From Caulobacter sp. FWC2 (GTDB taxonomy: Bacteria; Pseudomonadota; Alphaproteobacteria; Caulobacterales; Caulobacteraceae): DNA of 64,000 bases. This document shows positions 1 through 9,435 of this stretch, in pieces. Position 1 is the stretch's first letter; each line of letters opens with the position of its first letter. The translations under genes were made by a program, and so were the position numbers. The DNA is taken from assembly GCF_002742625.1 (NCBI RefSeq), contig NZ_PEBF01000001.1:1922001-1986000 (forward strand). The letters are read 5' to 3'. The notes beneath the pieces are model-generated. The model saw only the letters and a list, made by a program, of their open reading frames with translations, ran no database searches and was not told the DNA's origin.

Positions 1-315
1 CCGCTCCCAGGTCTCGGTGGTGATCTGGTCGCGGACCTGGCGGGCGTTCTCGCGGGCCCGGGCCAGGGACGAGACGACTGAATTGGTGTCGCTGCGATCC
101 AGAACGAGCGCTTCGGCGGCTTCGAACGAGCCGATGTCCACGCCGTCGGCGGGATCGCCCACGGCGGCCATGGCGATCCGCACCGCGTGCGCGCCGGAGT
201 CGGTCTGGTCCAGGGTCGCGTTCATCATGACGCTGGACAGGCGCGAGAGGTGCTCGGCCCGTTCGATATATCGGCCCAGCCAGTAGAGGCTGTCGGCGAC
301 GCGAGCCAACATCAT
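1..315 (-). CDS. Alpha-E domain protein (partial, C-terminus beyond window)
   Basis: Translation from the ATG at 315-313 begins MMLARVADSLYWLGRYIERA, the characteristic opening of alpha-E domain proteins, and stays open for 105 codons to the window edge, so only the N-terminal third or so is present. The alpha-E family is a mostly helical domain of unknown chemistry that is nearly always encoded next to a circularly permuted ATP-grasp enzyme, as here. The start overlaps the ATP-grasp stop (ATGA, 315-312), so the two are probably translated together. Comparative genomics has linked such pairs with transglutaminase-like proteins in a predicted peptide-ligating or tagging system; that function is not demonstrated. 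Family assignment is firm, role unknown. Confidence 0.88.
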   Translation of the reverse strand, partial: MMLARVADSLYWLGRYIERAEHLSRLSSVMMNATLDQTDSGAHAVRIAMAAVGDPADGVDIGSFEAAEALVLDRSDTNSVVSSLARARENARQVRDQITTETWER

Positions 316-1856
316 GGGCGGACGCTCCCATTGCCGGCGCCATTGGTGTGGGCGTTCTCCTCGGCCAGCACCCAGGTGTCCTTGGAGCCGCCGCCCTGGC
401 TGGAATTGACCACCAGCGAGCCGCGCTTCAGCGCCACGCGGGTCAGAGCGCCCGGCGTGACGATGGTCTTCTCGCCGGACAGGATGAAGGGGCGCAAGTC
501 GACGTGACGCGGCTCGATGCGGCCGTCGACCAGGCAGGGCGCGGTCGACAGCTGGATGGTCGGCTGGGCGATATAGTTGTCCGGATCGGCCTTGATCGCC
601 TGAGCGAAGGCGTCCCGTTCCTTCTGGCTGGCGTGCGGGCCAACCAGCATGCCGTAGCCGCCTGAGGCCCCGACGGCCTTGACCACGTACTTGTCCAGAT
701 TTTCGAGCACGTGGCCCATCTGCCGGGGTTCGCGGCAGAGGAAGGTCTCGATGTTCGGCAGGATGGCGTCCTCGCCCAGATAGTAGCGGATGATCTCGGG
801 GACGTAGGCGTAGACGGCCTTGTCGTCGGCGACGCCGGTGCCGGGGGCGTTACAGATCACCACGTTGCCCGCACGATAGGCGTTGAACAGGCCGGCCGCG
901 CCCAACGAACTGTCGCGCCGGAAGGTGAGGGGATCGATGAAGTCGTCGTCTACCCGGCGATAGATCACATCCACGCGGCGGATGCCGGTCGTGGTGCGCA
1001 TGTAGACCATGTTCTCGTGGACCACGAGGTCGCGGCCCTCGACCAGCGGCACGCCCATCAGACGGGCCAGATAGGCATGCTCGTAATAGGCGCTGTTGTA
1101 GACGCCCGGCGTCAGCACCACGACCTGGGGGTCGCCGCGCCAGTCTGCGGCCATGCTCTTCAGAGTGGCCAGCAAAAGGTCGGGATAGCGCTCGACCGGC
1201 CGGACGCCCGCGGCGCGATAGGTGCCGGGGAAGGTGCGCTTAGCCGCGTCGCGATTGGCCAGCATGTAAGACACACCGGATGGGACGCGCAGATTGTCCT
1301 CCAGCACCGCGAACTGGCCGTCCTGGCAGCGGATCAGGTCGCTGCCGCAGACATTGGCGTAGGCCTTGTGCGGCACATAGACGTGCTGCATCTCGCGACG
1401 ATAAGACGGCGCGCCCAGCACCAGTTCGCGCGGCACGACGCCGTCCATCAGGATCTGCTGGTCGCCATAGATGTCGGCCAGGAACAGGTTCAGCGCCTGC
1501 AGCCTCTGGGCCAGGCCTGCCTCGATCCGCTTCCACTCGTCAGCGGGGATGATGCGCGGGAAGAGGTCGGTCGGCATCACCCGCTCGGTGGTGTTGTCCG
1601 CGCCGTAGACCGTAAAGGTGATGCCCTGCAGCAGGAACGAGCGCTCCAGCGTCCGCTGGCGGCCCGCCAGCTCCTCCGCGCCCAGGGTCGACATGCGCCC
1701 ATGCAGCGGATCGTAGTGCGGCCGGACCTCGCCCTCGGGCGTGAACATCTCGTCGTAGGCGATCCCCGGCAGGTAAGCCGCCTCCGTCATGGGCAGGGTC
1801 GGTGCATCATCGAGGGTCTGGGTCTTCGCCGCCACGCTTTTGTCCACGTTTCTCAT
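312..1856 (-). CDS. Circularly permuted ATP-grasp enzyme
   Basis: The protein carries the family landmarks in order: the N-terminal block YDEMFTPEGEVRPHYDPL, then QALNLFLADIYGDQQIL, DNLRVPSGVSYMLANR, the nucleotide-binding segment YVVKAVGASGGYGMLVGP and DLRPFILSG. This is the CP-ATPgrasp family of carboxylate-amine ligase-like enzymes. Its substrate is unknown; a peptide or amide ligase reaction using ATP is inferred from the fold. The reading frame is open to an ATG at 1955, but conservation only begins around the block above. I chose the ATG at 1856 (MRNVDKS), preceded by a weak AAGG; 1955, 1889 and 1790 are alternatives and none has a good ribosome binding site. It overlaps the downstream alpha-E gene by four bases. 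Confidence 0.85.
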   Translation of the reverse strand: MRNVDKSVAAKTQTLDDAPTLPMTEAAYLPGIAYDEMFTPEGEVRPHYDPLHGRMSTLGAEELAGRQRTLERSFLLQGITFTVYGADNTTERVMPTDLFPRIIPADEWKRIEAGLAQRLQALNLFLADIYGDQQILMDGVVPRELVLGAPSYRREMQHVYVPHKAYANVCGSDLIRCQDGQFAVLEDNLRVPSGVSYMLANRDAAKRTFPGTYRAAGVRPVERYPDLLLATLKSMAADWRGDPQVVVLTPGVYNSAYYEHAYLARLMGVPLVEGRDLVVHENMVYMRTTTGIRRVDVIYRRVDDDFIDPLTFRRDSSLGAAGLFNAYRAGNVVICNAPGTGVADDKAVYAYVPEIIRYYLGEDAILPNIETFLCREPRQMGHVLENLDKYVVKAVGASGGYGMLVGPHASQKERDAFAQAIKADPDNYIAQPTIQLSTAPCLVDGRIEPRHVDLRPFILSGEKTIVTPGALTRVALKRGSLVVNSSQGGGSKDTWVLAEENAHTNGAGNGSVRP

Positions 1857-2094
1857 AACCTTGGGCGCGGACCGGTGAGATCGCGCCATCTCCGACTCTA
1901 GAGTGTCGCGACCACCATGCGCGCCGGATTCGACGTCCGCCACGTGGATGCGCATGACTGCTTATCATTTGGGCGCCATTCGCCTGATTTGAGAAGCGCC
2001 GCTCGCACCATGTCGTTGCATTTCCTGTCGTGACACAGGCGCGACCCCGGACTACAGCAGGGCCGGGGGCGCTTCGCGCGGGGAACGTGATTTG
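1857..2094. promoter_or_regulatory. Divergent intergenic region, ATP-grasp / tamA
   Basis: About 240 bases separate the chosen ATP-grasp start from the tamA start, so both promoters should lie here. If the ATP-grasp gene begins at 1955 instead, the gap shrinks to about 140 bases. I see no convincing operator, terminator or RNA gene in it. Confidence 0.3.
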
Positions 2095-3876
2095 GTGCTT
2101 GGGCGGACTACCCTGGCGTTGACGGCGGTGACTTGGCTGATCGCCTCGGCCGCGCTTGCCGATGAGCCGATGGCCCAGATCCAAGGCGTCGAAGACAAAT
2201 ATTTGCGCGACGCGATCCAGCGCGCCCTGACCCAATCCAAGACTTCCGCCCAAAGCCGGGCCGAAGCGCGTCGCCGCGCCCGTCAGGCCGGCGAGGATTC
2301 CATCGCCGTTCTGCGCGCCGAGGGCTACTACGGCTACACCGTCGAGCCCGACGTGCTGGACGGCGATCCGCCGCGCGCGGTGGTCAAGATCACGCCCGGT
2401 CCCGTCTTCCTGATCGCCGACCCGCGCATCGACTGGTCCGGCGCGCCGCCCGACGAAGGCACCCGTCAGCGCGCCGCCACGGCCATGCGCCTGACCGAGG
2501 GCGAGCCTGGCCGTTCCGCCGATGTCGTGGGCGCCGAAGGCCGTGTCGTCGCCCAAGTCGCCAAGCTGGGCTATGCCGACGCGGCCGCCGAGCCGCGCGA
2601 GGTCGTCGTCGACCACGCCGACCACACGGTCAGGCCGGCCTTCAAGATCGCGGCCGGCGAACTCGTGCATCTTGATGGCGTTCAGGTCGTGACCGAGGGG
2701 CGCACCAACCCCGCCTGGGTCAGCCGTCTGGCGCCATGGGCGTCCGGCGACGTCTATGATCCCGAGGACGTGGCCGAGCTGGAGCGTCGCCTGCGCGACA
2801 CCAGCGTCTACGACTCGATCTCGGTGTCGCTGGCCGGAACCGACAAGGCCACGGCCGAGGGCTATCGGCCCGTTGTCGTCACCCTGGCCGATCGCAAGGC
2901 GCGGACCATAGAACTGGGCGCGGGCTACTCGACCAGCGAGGGCGCGGGCGTTGACGCGCGGTGGATCCGCTACAACCGCCTCAAGCGCGCCGACACCACG
3001 ACCTACGCCCTGCGCTTCGCCAAGCTGGAACAGCGCTTGGGCGCGGAGTTGTCGCTGCCGCATTGGCGAAGGCCGCAGCAGACGTTGAAGCTGAACAGCG
3101 CAGTGTTCCGCAACGACACCGACGCCTACAACGAAACCGGCGCCACGGTGGGGGTGGACCTGACCAAGCGGCGGCAGACGACGGCCTATCGCACCTTCGG
3201 CGTCTCGCTGGATATCTCCCAGACCAAGGAGCAGGTGAACCGCGACGGGGCGGTGGCGGGCCGTAAGCTGAACCTGGCGACCTTCGCGGGTTTGGCGGCC
3301 TATGCCTGGGACTTCTCGGACAACATCCTCGACCCCAAGCGCGGTTGGCGCCTGGAGGCCCGAGGCGAGCCGACCTACGTGCTCGGCGACACCACCGTGC
3401 CCTATCTGAAGCTGACCACGCAGGGCTCGGCCTATATCCCGTTCGGGAAGCAGGCCAGCACCGTGCTGGCCGGTCGCTTGAAGCTGGGCGCGATCGTGGG
3501 CGGCGGCGTCCTGGATGTGCCGGCGTCGCGGCGCTTCTATGCGGGCGGCGGGGGTTCGGTGCGCGGCTACGCCTATCAGGCTATCGGCCCGCGCCTGGCG
3601 GATAACACGCCCCAGGGCGGCATCTCCCTTGTGGAGACATCCGTCGAGCTGCGCCAGAAGATCACCTCGAAGTGGAGCGGCGTGGCCTTTATCGACACCG
3701 GGGCGATCGGCACGCACAACACGCCGCAGCGCGAGGACTTCCGAGCCGGCGCCGGTCTGGGCGTTCGCTACGACCTTGGCTTTGGCCCGATCCGCGCCGA
3801 CGTCGCCGTGCCCATGGGCCGGCGCAAGGGCGACCCCGCCTTCCAGGTCTATCTCAGCATCGGGCAAAGCTTTTGA
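2095..3876 (+). CDS. tamA: TamA, Omp85-family outer membrane assembly protein
   Basis: About 593 residues: a signal peptide (LGRTTLALTAVTWLIASAALA), an N-terminal part with POTRA-like character, and a C-terminal beta-barrel ending in Phe (LSIGQSF) with the Omp85 pattern FYAGGGGSVRGYAYQAIGP around 3535-3595. TamA sits in the outer membrane and works with inner-membrane-anchored TamB in outer-membrane protein and lipid homeostasis. The next gene is TamB and overlaps it, which settles the assignment over BamA. There is no ATG at the 5' end: GTG at 2095, or TTG at 2092, follows GGGGAA at 2080-2085. Confidence 0.88.
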   Translation: MLGRTTLALTAVTWLIASAALADEPMAQIQGVEDKYLRDAIQRALTQSKTSAQSRAEARRRARQAGEDSIAVLRAEGYYGYTVEPDVLDGDPPRAVVKITPGPVFLIADPRIDWSGAPPDEGTRQRAATAMRLTEGEPGRSADVVGAEGRVVAQVAKLGYADAAAEPREVVVDHADHTVRPAFKIAAGELVHLDGVQVVTEGRTNPAWVSRLAPWASGDVYDPEDVAELERRLRDTSVYDSISVSLAGTDKATAEGYRPVVVTLADRKARTIELGAGYSTSEGAGVDARWIRYNRLKRADTTTYALRFAKLEQRLGAELSLPHWRRPQQTLKLNSAVFRNDTDAYNETGATVGVDLTKRRQTTAYRTFGVSLDISQTKEQVNRDGAVAGRKLNLATFAGLAAYAWDFSDNILDPKRGWRLEARGEPTYVLGDTTVPYLKLTTQGSAYIPFGKQASTVLAGRLKLGAIVGGGVLDVPASRRFYAGGGGSVRGYAYQAIGPRLADNTPQGGISLVETSVELRQKITSKWSGVAFIDTGAIGTHNTPQREDFRAGAGLGVRYDLGFGPIRADVAVPMGRRKGDPAFQVYLSIGQSF

Positions 3877-6800
3877 GCGGCGAGCACGACAAGCCCGACC
3901 TGACGGAGACCGTCGTCCACGCCGCGGAGGCGACGGGCGAGGCCGCAGTGGAAGTCGCCAAAAAGATCGGCTGGGGCGGCGTCGTGCTGATCGCCGCGGC
4001 GATCCTGGCTGGAATCCTGATCGTCATGGCCGGTGGCCTGCGCCTGGCGCCCATCACCCCGCAGGGGCGGATGTTCCTGGAGGCCCGCGCCTCGGGGCTA
4101 AAACTGGGTCGTATCGGCAAGCTGCAAATCGAGGGCCTGTCGGGCGACATCTGGAAGAATTTCGGTGTTCGCCGCCTGACCATCTCCGATGAGAAGGGCG
4201 TCTGGCTGGAGGCGCACGACCTGCACGTGGCCTGGAGGCCGACCGAGCTGTTTGGGCGCCGCTTCCACGCCGAGAGCATCGATGCGCGGGATGTGGTCGT
4301 TCTGCGCCGCCCGACGATGGAGCCCAAGGGGCCGAAATCCGGCGCCGCGCCGGTGTCGGTCGATCTCGACGCCTTTAGATTCCGCCTTGTCACCCGTCCG
4401 GCCTTCAGCGGCAAGGACGGCGACTTCGACGTAGCCGGCGCCTATGAGATGGCGCGTCAGGGCGGGCAGAAGGGCAAACTGGGCGTCGCCTCGCGCCTGC
4501 ACGTCGGCGATCACCTGAGCCTCGATTTCGACCTGGGCCGCTCCAAGAGCCTGCACCTGATCGCCGATGCGACCGAGGCCAATGGCGGCGCGATCGCGGG
4601 CGCGCTGGGCCTGCCAGCCAACCGCACCTTCGACTTGAAGGCCAAGGCCGACGGCACGACCAGCCGCGCGGCCTTCAAAGTCCTGGCGCGATCGGGCCAG
4701 ACGACGCCCCTGCAGGCCGACGGGGCCTGGACCGAGCAGGGCGGTTCGGCGCAGGGCCGCGTGGACCTCACGGCCTCGACCCTGACCGAGCGTCTGGCCC
4801 ACATGTTCGGGCCGGAAGCCAACTTCACGATCGATGGCAAGAAGACGGCTCAGGACGGGTTGTCGGACCTGAAACTAGCGATCACCGCCCAGAACCTGAC
4901 TCTGCGGGGCCACGGCCTGGCGGATCTCGCCAAGAAGCGCACGGGTCCCGACGGTGTGGCCTTCAGCGCCCAGATCGAGGCGTTGAAAAGGATCGTCACC
5001 ATTCCCCAGATGGGCCGAGGCCTGGTCGAAGGCGTCTTCCGGCTGGAGGAGGGCGGTTTCTCGGTCGAGGGCGATGTCGACGTCGCCGACTTGGAGCTGA
5101 TGGGCTACCGACTCAAGCGCGCCAAGGGGCCGACCAGTGTCCGTTGGGCCAAGGGCGAACTCGATATCAAGGCCCAGGCGAGCGCGTCGGGCGGCGGCGG
5201 CACGGGGCTTCTCGCCCTGCTCGGCCCCAGCCCGAAGGCGTCGTTCGAGGGCGCGCGGGTGAAGGGTGGTCGGTTCCTGATCAAGTCAGCCCGGATCGAC
5301 GCTCCGAACCTGATCGTCACCGGCAAGGGCGAGCGCGGACCGCTGGGCGGCCTGTCGTTCGACGGCGACATCAAGGTCGCCAGCATGGGTCCCGTGCGCC
5401 AGGGCGCGAAGGGTTCTGTCGCGACCAAGTGGACGGCCTCCAGCATCGCCAACCGCCCCTGGAGCTTCACGGTCGACGGCCGCGCGGCGGGGTTCGCCAC
5501 AGGCTATCCCGAGATTGACCGCCTGCTGGGCGCGACGCCGCGTCTGAACGGCAAGGCCAGCTGGAACCAGGGCGTTCTGGCCATCGCCGACGCCAAGCTG
5601 GACGGCGCAAACGCCAGCCTGAGGTCCTCGGGCAAGATGACCGTCGCCAAGGCGTTGGAGCTGGACTTCAAGCTCGACTGGACCGCCACCGGGCCGTTCA
5701 ATGCGGGTCCTGTCGAAGTCTCGGGCAAGGCGGCGGGCGATGGTCATGTCGGCGGCACGCTGGCCGCCCCGAAGGCCGAACTTAACGCCGACTTCGACAG
5801 CATCGATCTGCCAAGTCTGCCCCTGACCAAGGCGCGCCTGACCCTGACCTTTGCGCGCGGCCCGAACGCCACCGACGGTGTCGCGGCGCTACAGGCCGAC
5901 AGCGGCTACGGCCCGGCGCGCGGACGGACGGCCTTCCGCTTCTCGCCGGGCGGTATCGAACTCAGCGAACTGGACGTCGACGCCGGCGGCGCCAAGGCCA
6001 AGGGGGCGATGAGCCTGCGCGACGGCCTGCCGGCTACGGCCGACCTGACCGTCGCCGTCGGTCCCGGCGCCTTCCTGCCCCAGGGCCAGGTCAAGGGCAC
6101 GGCCAAGCTGGTCGATGCGCCCGGCGGCGGCGGGGCGCGCGCGACACTGGACCTGACGGCCGAGGACGTCGCCACCGGGGCGTGGAAGGTCCGTTCGGCG
6201 CGGGTCAAGGCGGACGGTCCGCTGGCCCGCCTGCCGCTGTCGATCGACGCGCGCGGCGAAGCGCCCGGCGGCCGCTGGCGCATCGGCGGCGCGGGCGCCT
6301 TGGCGCAGAATGGCAAGATCTACGACCTCAGCCTCGACGCGGCCGGCCGGATGGGCCGCACCGAGATCAAGACTCGCGAGACCGCCAAGGTTCGGTTCGG
6401 CGATGGTCCGACCCAGGCCCGCCTGCGCCTAGCCATCGACAAGGGGCGCGCCGATATCGACGCCGACCTGGGCGGCGCGACGGCCATGCTGAAGGCGGAA
6501 CTGGCGGGCGTGGCCATCACGGCTTTCAACCCCGATCTCGACGGCGACATCGACGGCTCGTTCAACCTGCGCGGTCAGGGCGACAGCCTGGGCGGCGACT
6601 TCACCATGCGGCTGTCCAACGCCCGTGAGCGCGGCGCCAAGATCGATCAGTCGCTGAACGCCAAGATCCACGGCGACCTGACCGACAAGCATTTGACCAT
6701 CGTCGCCGACGGCGACAACAGCCTGGGCCTGAAAGCAGACGCCAACCTCGTCCTGCCGGTCGAAGCCTCGGCTCGACCGCTGCGCCTGATGATCGACAAG

Positions 6801-8078
6801 ACCCGCGGCGTGCAGGGGCAGTTCTCGGCCAAGGGCGAGATCAAGCCGCTGTGGAACCTGCTGATGGGAGCCGACCGCTCGCTCTCGGGTCGCATCAACC
6901 TGCAGGGCAGTATTGGCGGCACGCTCGCCGACCCGCGCCTGCTGGGCTCGGCCACCCTCGACAATGGCGGCTTCGAGGACGGCCAGACCGGCCTGCGTCT
7001 GCGCAATGTCGTCCTGCGAACGGCCCTGGCCGACAACGCTATCGATGTCAGCCAGGCCATCGGCGAGGATGGGCAGGGCGGCACGATCTCGGGTCTGGGG
7101 CGGATCAGCCTGGCGCGCGACGGCGTCGGCAACTTCAAGCTCGACATGAAAAGTTTCCGCCTGATCGACAACGATCTGGCCTCGGCGGTCGCCACCGGTC
7201 AGGCCTCGGTGAACCGTTCGGCCGACGGCAAGATCAAGCTGACGGGCACGGTGACCCTCGACCGCGCCGATGTCTCGGCCCAGAGCAAGACCCCGGCCGG
7301 CGTGGTGGCCATGGACGTGATCGAGCGCAATCGCCCGCAGGATTTCGACCAGGGCCTTCAGCGCCGGGCGACGACCGGCGGCATGATCCTCGACCTCGAC
7401 CTCAAGGCGCCCCGCCGGGTCTTCGTGCGTGGCCGAGGCCTGGATGTCGAACTGTCCTTGGCCGCCCACGTCGGCGGCACCTCCCTGGCGCCGCAGCTTT
7501 CGGGTGTCGCCCGCATGGTCCGCGGCGAGTACGACTTCGCCGGCAAACGGTTTGAGTTCGACGACGATGGCGTGGTCTATCTGTCCAGCCAGCTGGATCG
7601 CATCCGCCTGGACCTTTCAGCGACGCGCGAGGACACCTCCCTGACAGCGGTGGTCAAGATCCAGGGCACGGCTGCCAAGCCGGAGATCACCCTGACCTCC
7701 AAGCCCGAGCTGCCCAGCGACGAGGTGCTTAGCCAGGTGCTGTTCGGCGCCTCGGCCGCGCAGCTGTCGCCGATCGAAGCGGCGCAACTGGCGTCGGCGC
7801 TGGCGTCGCTGGCGGGCGGCGGGGGCTTCGATGTCATCGGAAACCTGCGCAGCTTCGCGCGCCTGGACCGTCTGGCCTTCGCCGAAAGCGCCACGGGCAT
7901 GACGGTGTCGGGCGGCAAGTACGTGACCGACGACGTCTATGTCGAGATCATCGGCGGCGGCCGCGAAGGTCCCGCCGCCCAGGTCGAGTGGCGCGTTCGT
8001 CGGACGCTGTCGCTGGTCTCGCGCATCGGCGGCCAGAACGACGCCAAGCTTTCCGTCCGCTGGCGAAAGGACTATTAA
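3873..8078 (+). CDS. tamB: TamB, translocation and assembly module protein (DUF490)
   Basis: A protein of about 1401 residues with a single N-terminal membrane anchor (IGWGGVVLIAAAILAGILIV), a very long region of repetitive beta-strand sequence (AsmA/TamB type, predicted to form a periplasm-spanning beta groove), and a conserved DUF490 C-terminal domain ending RWRKDY. It partners TamA across the envelope. The frame is open further upstream inside tamA, but the likely start is the TTG at 3873, which overlaps the tamA stop as TTGA and gives MSGEHDKPDLTE; no ATG lies between this and the membrane segment. That makes a translationally coupled tamA-tamB operon in which both genes have non-ATG starts. 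Confidence 0.9.
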   Translation: MSGEHDKPDLTETVVHAAEATGEAAVEVAKKIGWGGVVLIAAAILAGILIVMAGGLRLAPITPQGRMFLEARASGLKLGRIGKLQIEGLSGDIWKNFGVRRLTISDEKGVWLEAHDLHVAWRPTELFGRRFHAESIDARDVVVLRRPTMEPKGPKSGAAPVSVDLDAFRFRLVTRPAFSGKDGDFDVAGAYEMARQGGQKGKLGVASRLHVGDHLSLDFDLGRSKSLHLIADATEANGGAIAGALGLPANRTFDLKAKADGTTSRAAFKVLARSGQTTPLQADGAWTEQGGSAQGRVDLTASTLTERLAHMFGPEANFTIDGKKTAQDGLSDLKLAITAQNLTLRGHGLADLAKKRTGPDGVAFSAQIEALKRIVTIPQMGRGLVEGVFRLEEGGFSVEGDVDVADLELMGYRLKRAKGPTSVRWAKGELDIKAQASASGGGGTGLLALLGPSPKASFEGARVKGGRFLIKSARIDAPNLIVTGKGERGPLGGLSFDGDIKVASMGPVRQGAKGSVATKWTASSIANRPWSFTVDGRAAGFATGYPEIDRLLGATPRLNGKASWNQGVLAIADAKLDGANASLRSSGKMTVAKALELDFKLDWTATGPFNAGPVEVSGKAAGDGHVGGTLAAPKAELNADFDSIDLPSLPLTKARLTLTFARGPNATDGVAALQADSGYGPARGRTAFRFSPGGIELSELDVDAGGAKAKGAMSLRDGLPATADLTVAVGPGAFLPQGQVKGTAKLVDAPGGGGARATLDLTAEDVATGAWKVRSARVKADGPLARLPLSIDARGEAPGGRWRIGGAGALAQNGKIYDLSLDAAGRMGRTEIKTRETAKVRFGDGPTQARLRLAIDKGRADIDADLGGATAMLKAELAGVAITAFNPDLDGDIDGSFNLRGQGDSLGGDFTMRLSNARERGAKIDQSLNAKIHGDLTDKHLTIVADGDNSLGLKADANLVLPVEASARPLRLMIDKTRGVQGQFSAKGEIKPLWNLLMGADRSLSGRINLQGSIGGTLADPRLLGSATLDNGGFEDGQTGLRLRNVVLRTALADNAIDVSQAIGEDGQGGTISGLGRISLARDGVGNFKLDMKSFRLIDNDLASAVATGQASVNRSADGKIKLTGTVTLDRADVSAQSKTPAGVVAMDVIERNRPQDFDQGLQRRATTGGMILDLDLKAPRRVFVRGRGLDVELSLAAHVGGTSLAPQLSGVARMVRGEYDFAGKRFEFDDDGVVYLSSQLDRIRLDLSATREDTSLTAVVKIQGTAAKPEITLTSKPELPSDEVLSQVLFGASAAQLSPIEAAQLASALASLAGGGGFDVIGNLRSFARLDRLAFAESATGMTVSGGKYVTDDVYVEIIGGGREGPAAQVEWRVRRTLSLVSRIGGQNDAKLSVRWRKDY

Positions 8079-8178
8079 GCAGCAAGGCTGTTGCGCGGGT
8101 GACCGGTTTCCTCTGCGGAGGTGAGCACGATTTACCTGCGGCCCTTGGTTACCGTGACTGAGGGAGGACCGGCTTTTC

Positions 8179-9435
8179 ATGCGACTCAATTCAGAAGATC
8201 GCGCGGTTCTGGATCACATCGCCCGCGATGGCGGCCTGATCATCGACCGCGCCGTGGACTGGTGCGCCATAAACTCCGGCAGCCGGCACCTAGTCGGACT
8301 GGAGCGTCAGCGGCAAGTTCTGCTCGACGCCGCCTCGCGTCTGCCGGCCGCGCCGATCGAGATGCCGCTGTCGCCCTCGCGCGAGATCACCGCCGATGGC
8401 CGCGAGACGGAATTCCACCATCCGCCGTCCCTGGCCGTGGTGGTGCGTCCTGAAGCGCCGGTCCAGGTCGTGCTGACTGGCCACTACGACACCGTCTATC
8501 CTGAGACGAGCCCGTTCCAGGTCGTCCGTACCCGCCCCGACGGCGCGCTGCACGGCCCGGGCATCGCCGACATGAAGGGCGGCATCTCGGTCATGCTGGC
8601 GGCGCTAGAGGGGTTCGAACTCCACCCGGCCTCACACAATGTCGGCTACCGCGTTCTGCTGTCGCCGGATGAGGAGATCGGCTCAATCGCCTCCGGGCCC
8701 GTGCTGGCGGACTTCGCGCGGCGCGGCCATGTCGGCCTGACCTACGAACCCGCCCTGGCCGACGGGGCCCTGGCCTCGGCGCGCAAGGGCTCGGGCAATT
8801 TCCATATCGTCATCCACGGCCGCGCGGCCCATGCCGGTCGTGACTTCGCCACAGGCCGCAACGCCATCATCGGCGCGGCGCGGGTTGCCGAAAAGCTGCA
8901 CGGCCTGAACGGCCAGCGCGACGGCGTTACCGTCAATGTCGCCCGCATCGACGGCGGGGCGCCGCTGAACATGGTGCCGGACGTGGCGGTGGTCCGCTTC
9001 AATGTCCGTTTCCCCGAAGCGCAGGCCGCCGCCTGGTTCGAGGCCGAGGTCGCGCGGATCGTCAGCGAGATCGGCGACGACCTGCACGCCCACCTGCATG
9101 GCCTGATCACCCGCGCCGCCAAGCCGTTCAACGCCGCGCAACAGCGCCTTTTCGGCGCGGTGAAGGATGTCGGCGCGCTGCTGGGCCAGGACATCGCCTG
9201 GAAGCCCTCCGGCGGTGTCTGCGAGGGCAACAACCTGTTCGCCTCGGGCCTGCCGAACGTCGACACCCTGGGCGTGCGCGGCGGCGACATCCACAGCGAG
9301 GCCGAGCACGCCTGGCCCGAAAGCTTCGTCGAGCGCGCCCAGCTCTCGGCCCTGATCCTGATGAAACTGGCCAGCGGCGAGATCGACGCCAGAGCGATTC
9401 GCGCGGCCATGGATAGCCTTGGGGAGCCGAACTGA
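8179..9435 (+). CDS. M20-family metallohydrolase in the ast operon
   Basis: A 418-residue zinc-dependent amidohydrolase of the M20 (ArgE/DapE/CPG2) family. Metal-site motifs are visible in order: GHYDTVYP, GIADMKGG, SPDEEIGS with the paired glutamates, and IHSEAEHAWPES near the C-terminus. The start ATG follows a strong AGGGAGG at 8161-8167. It is first in a run of genes for arginine degradation to succinylated intermediates, with its stop directly followed by the astA start. No astE (succinylglutamate desuccinylase) is in the cluster, so an attractive role is hydrolysis of N-succinylglutamate or a related N-acyl amino acid. That role comes from position, not from a substrate-specific motif. 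No signal peptide; cytoplasmic. Confidence 0.82.
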   Translation: MRLNSEDRAVLDHIARDGGLIIDRAVDWCAINSGSRHLVGLERQRQVLLDAASRLPAAPIEMPLSPSREITADGRETEFHHPPSLAVVVRPEAPVQVVLTGHYDTVYPETSPFQVVRTRPDGALHGPGIADMKGGISVMLAALEGFELHPASHNVGYRVLLSPDEEIGSIASGPVLADFARRGHVGLTYEPALADGALASARKGSGNFHIVIHGRAAHAGRDFATGRNAIIGAARVAEKLHGLNGQRDGVTVNVARIDGGAPLNMVPDVAVVRFNVRFPEAQAAAWFEAEVARIVSEIGDDLHAHLHGLITRAAKPFNAAQQRLFGAVKDVGALLGQDIAWKPSGGVCEGNNLFASGLPNVDTLGVRGGDIHSEAEHAWPESFVERAQLSALILMKLASGEIDARAIRAAMDSLGEPN

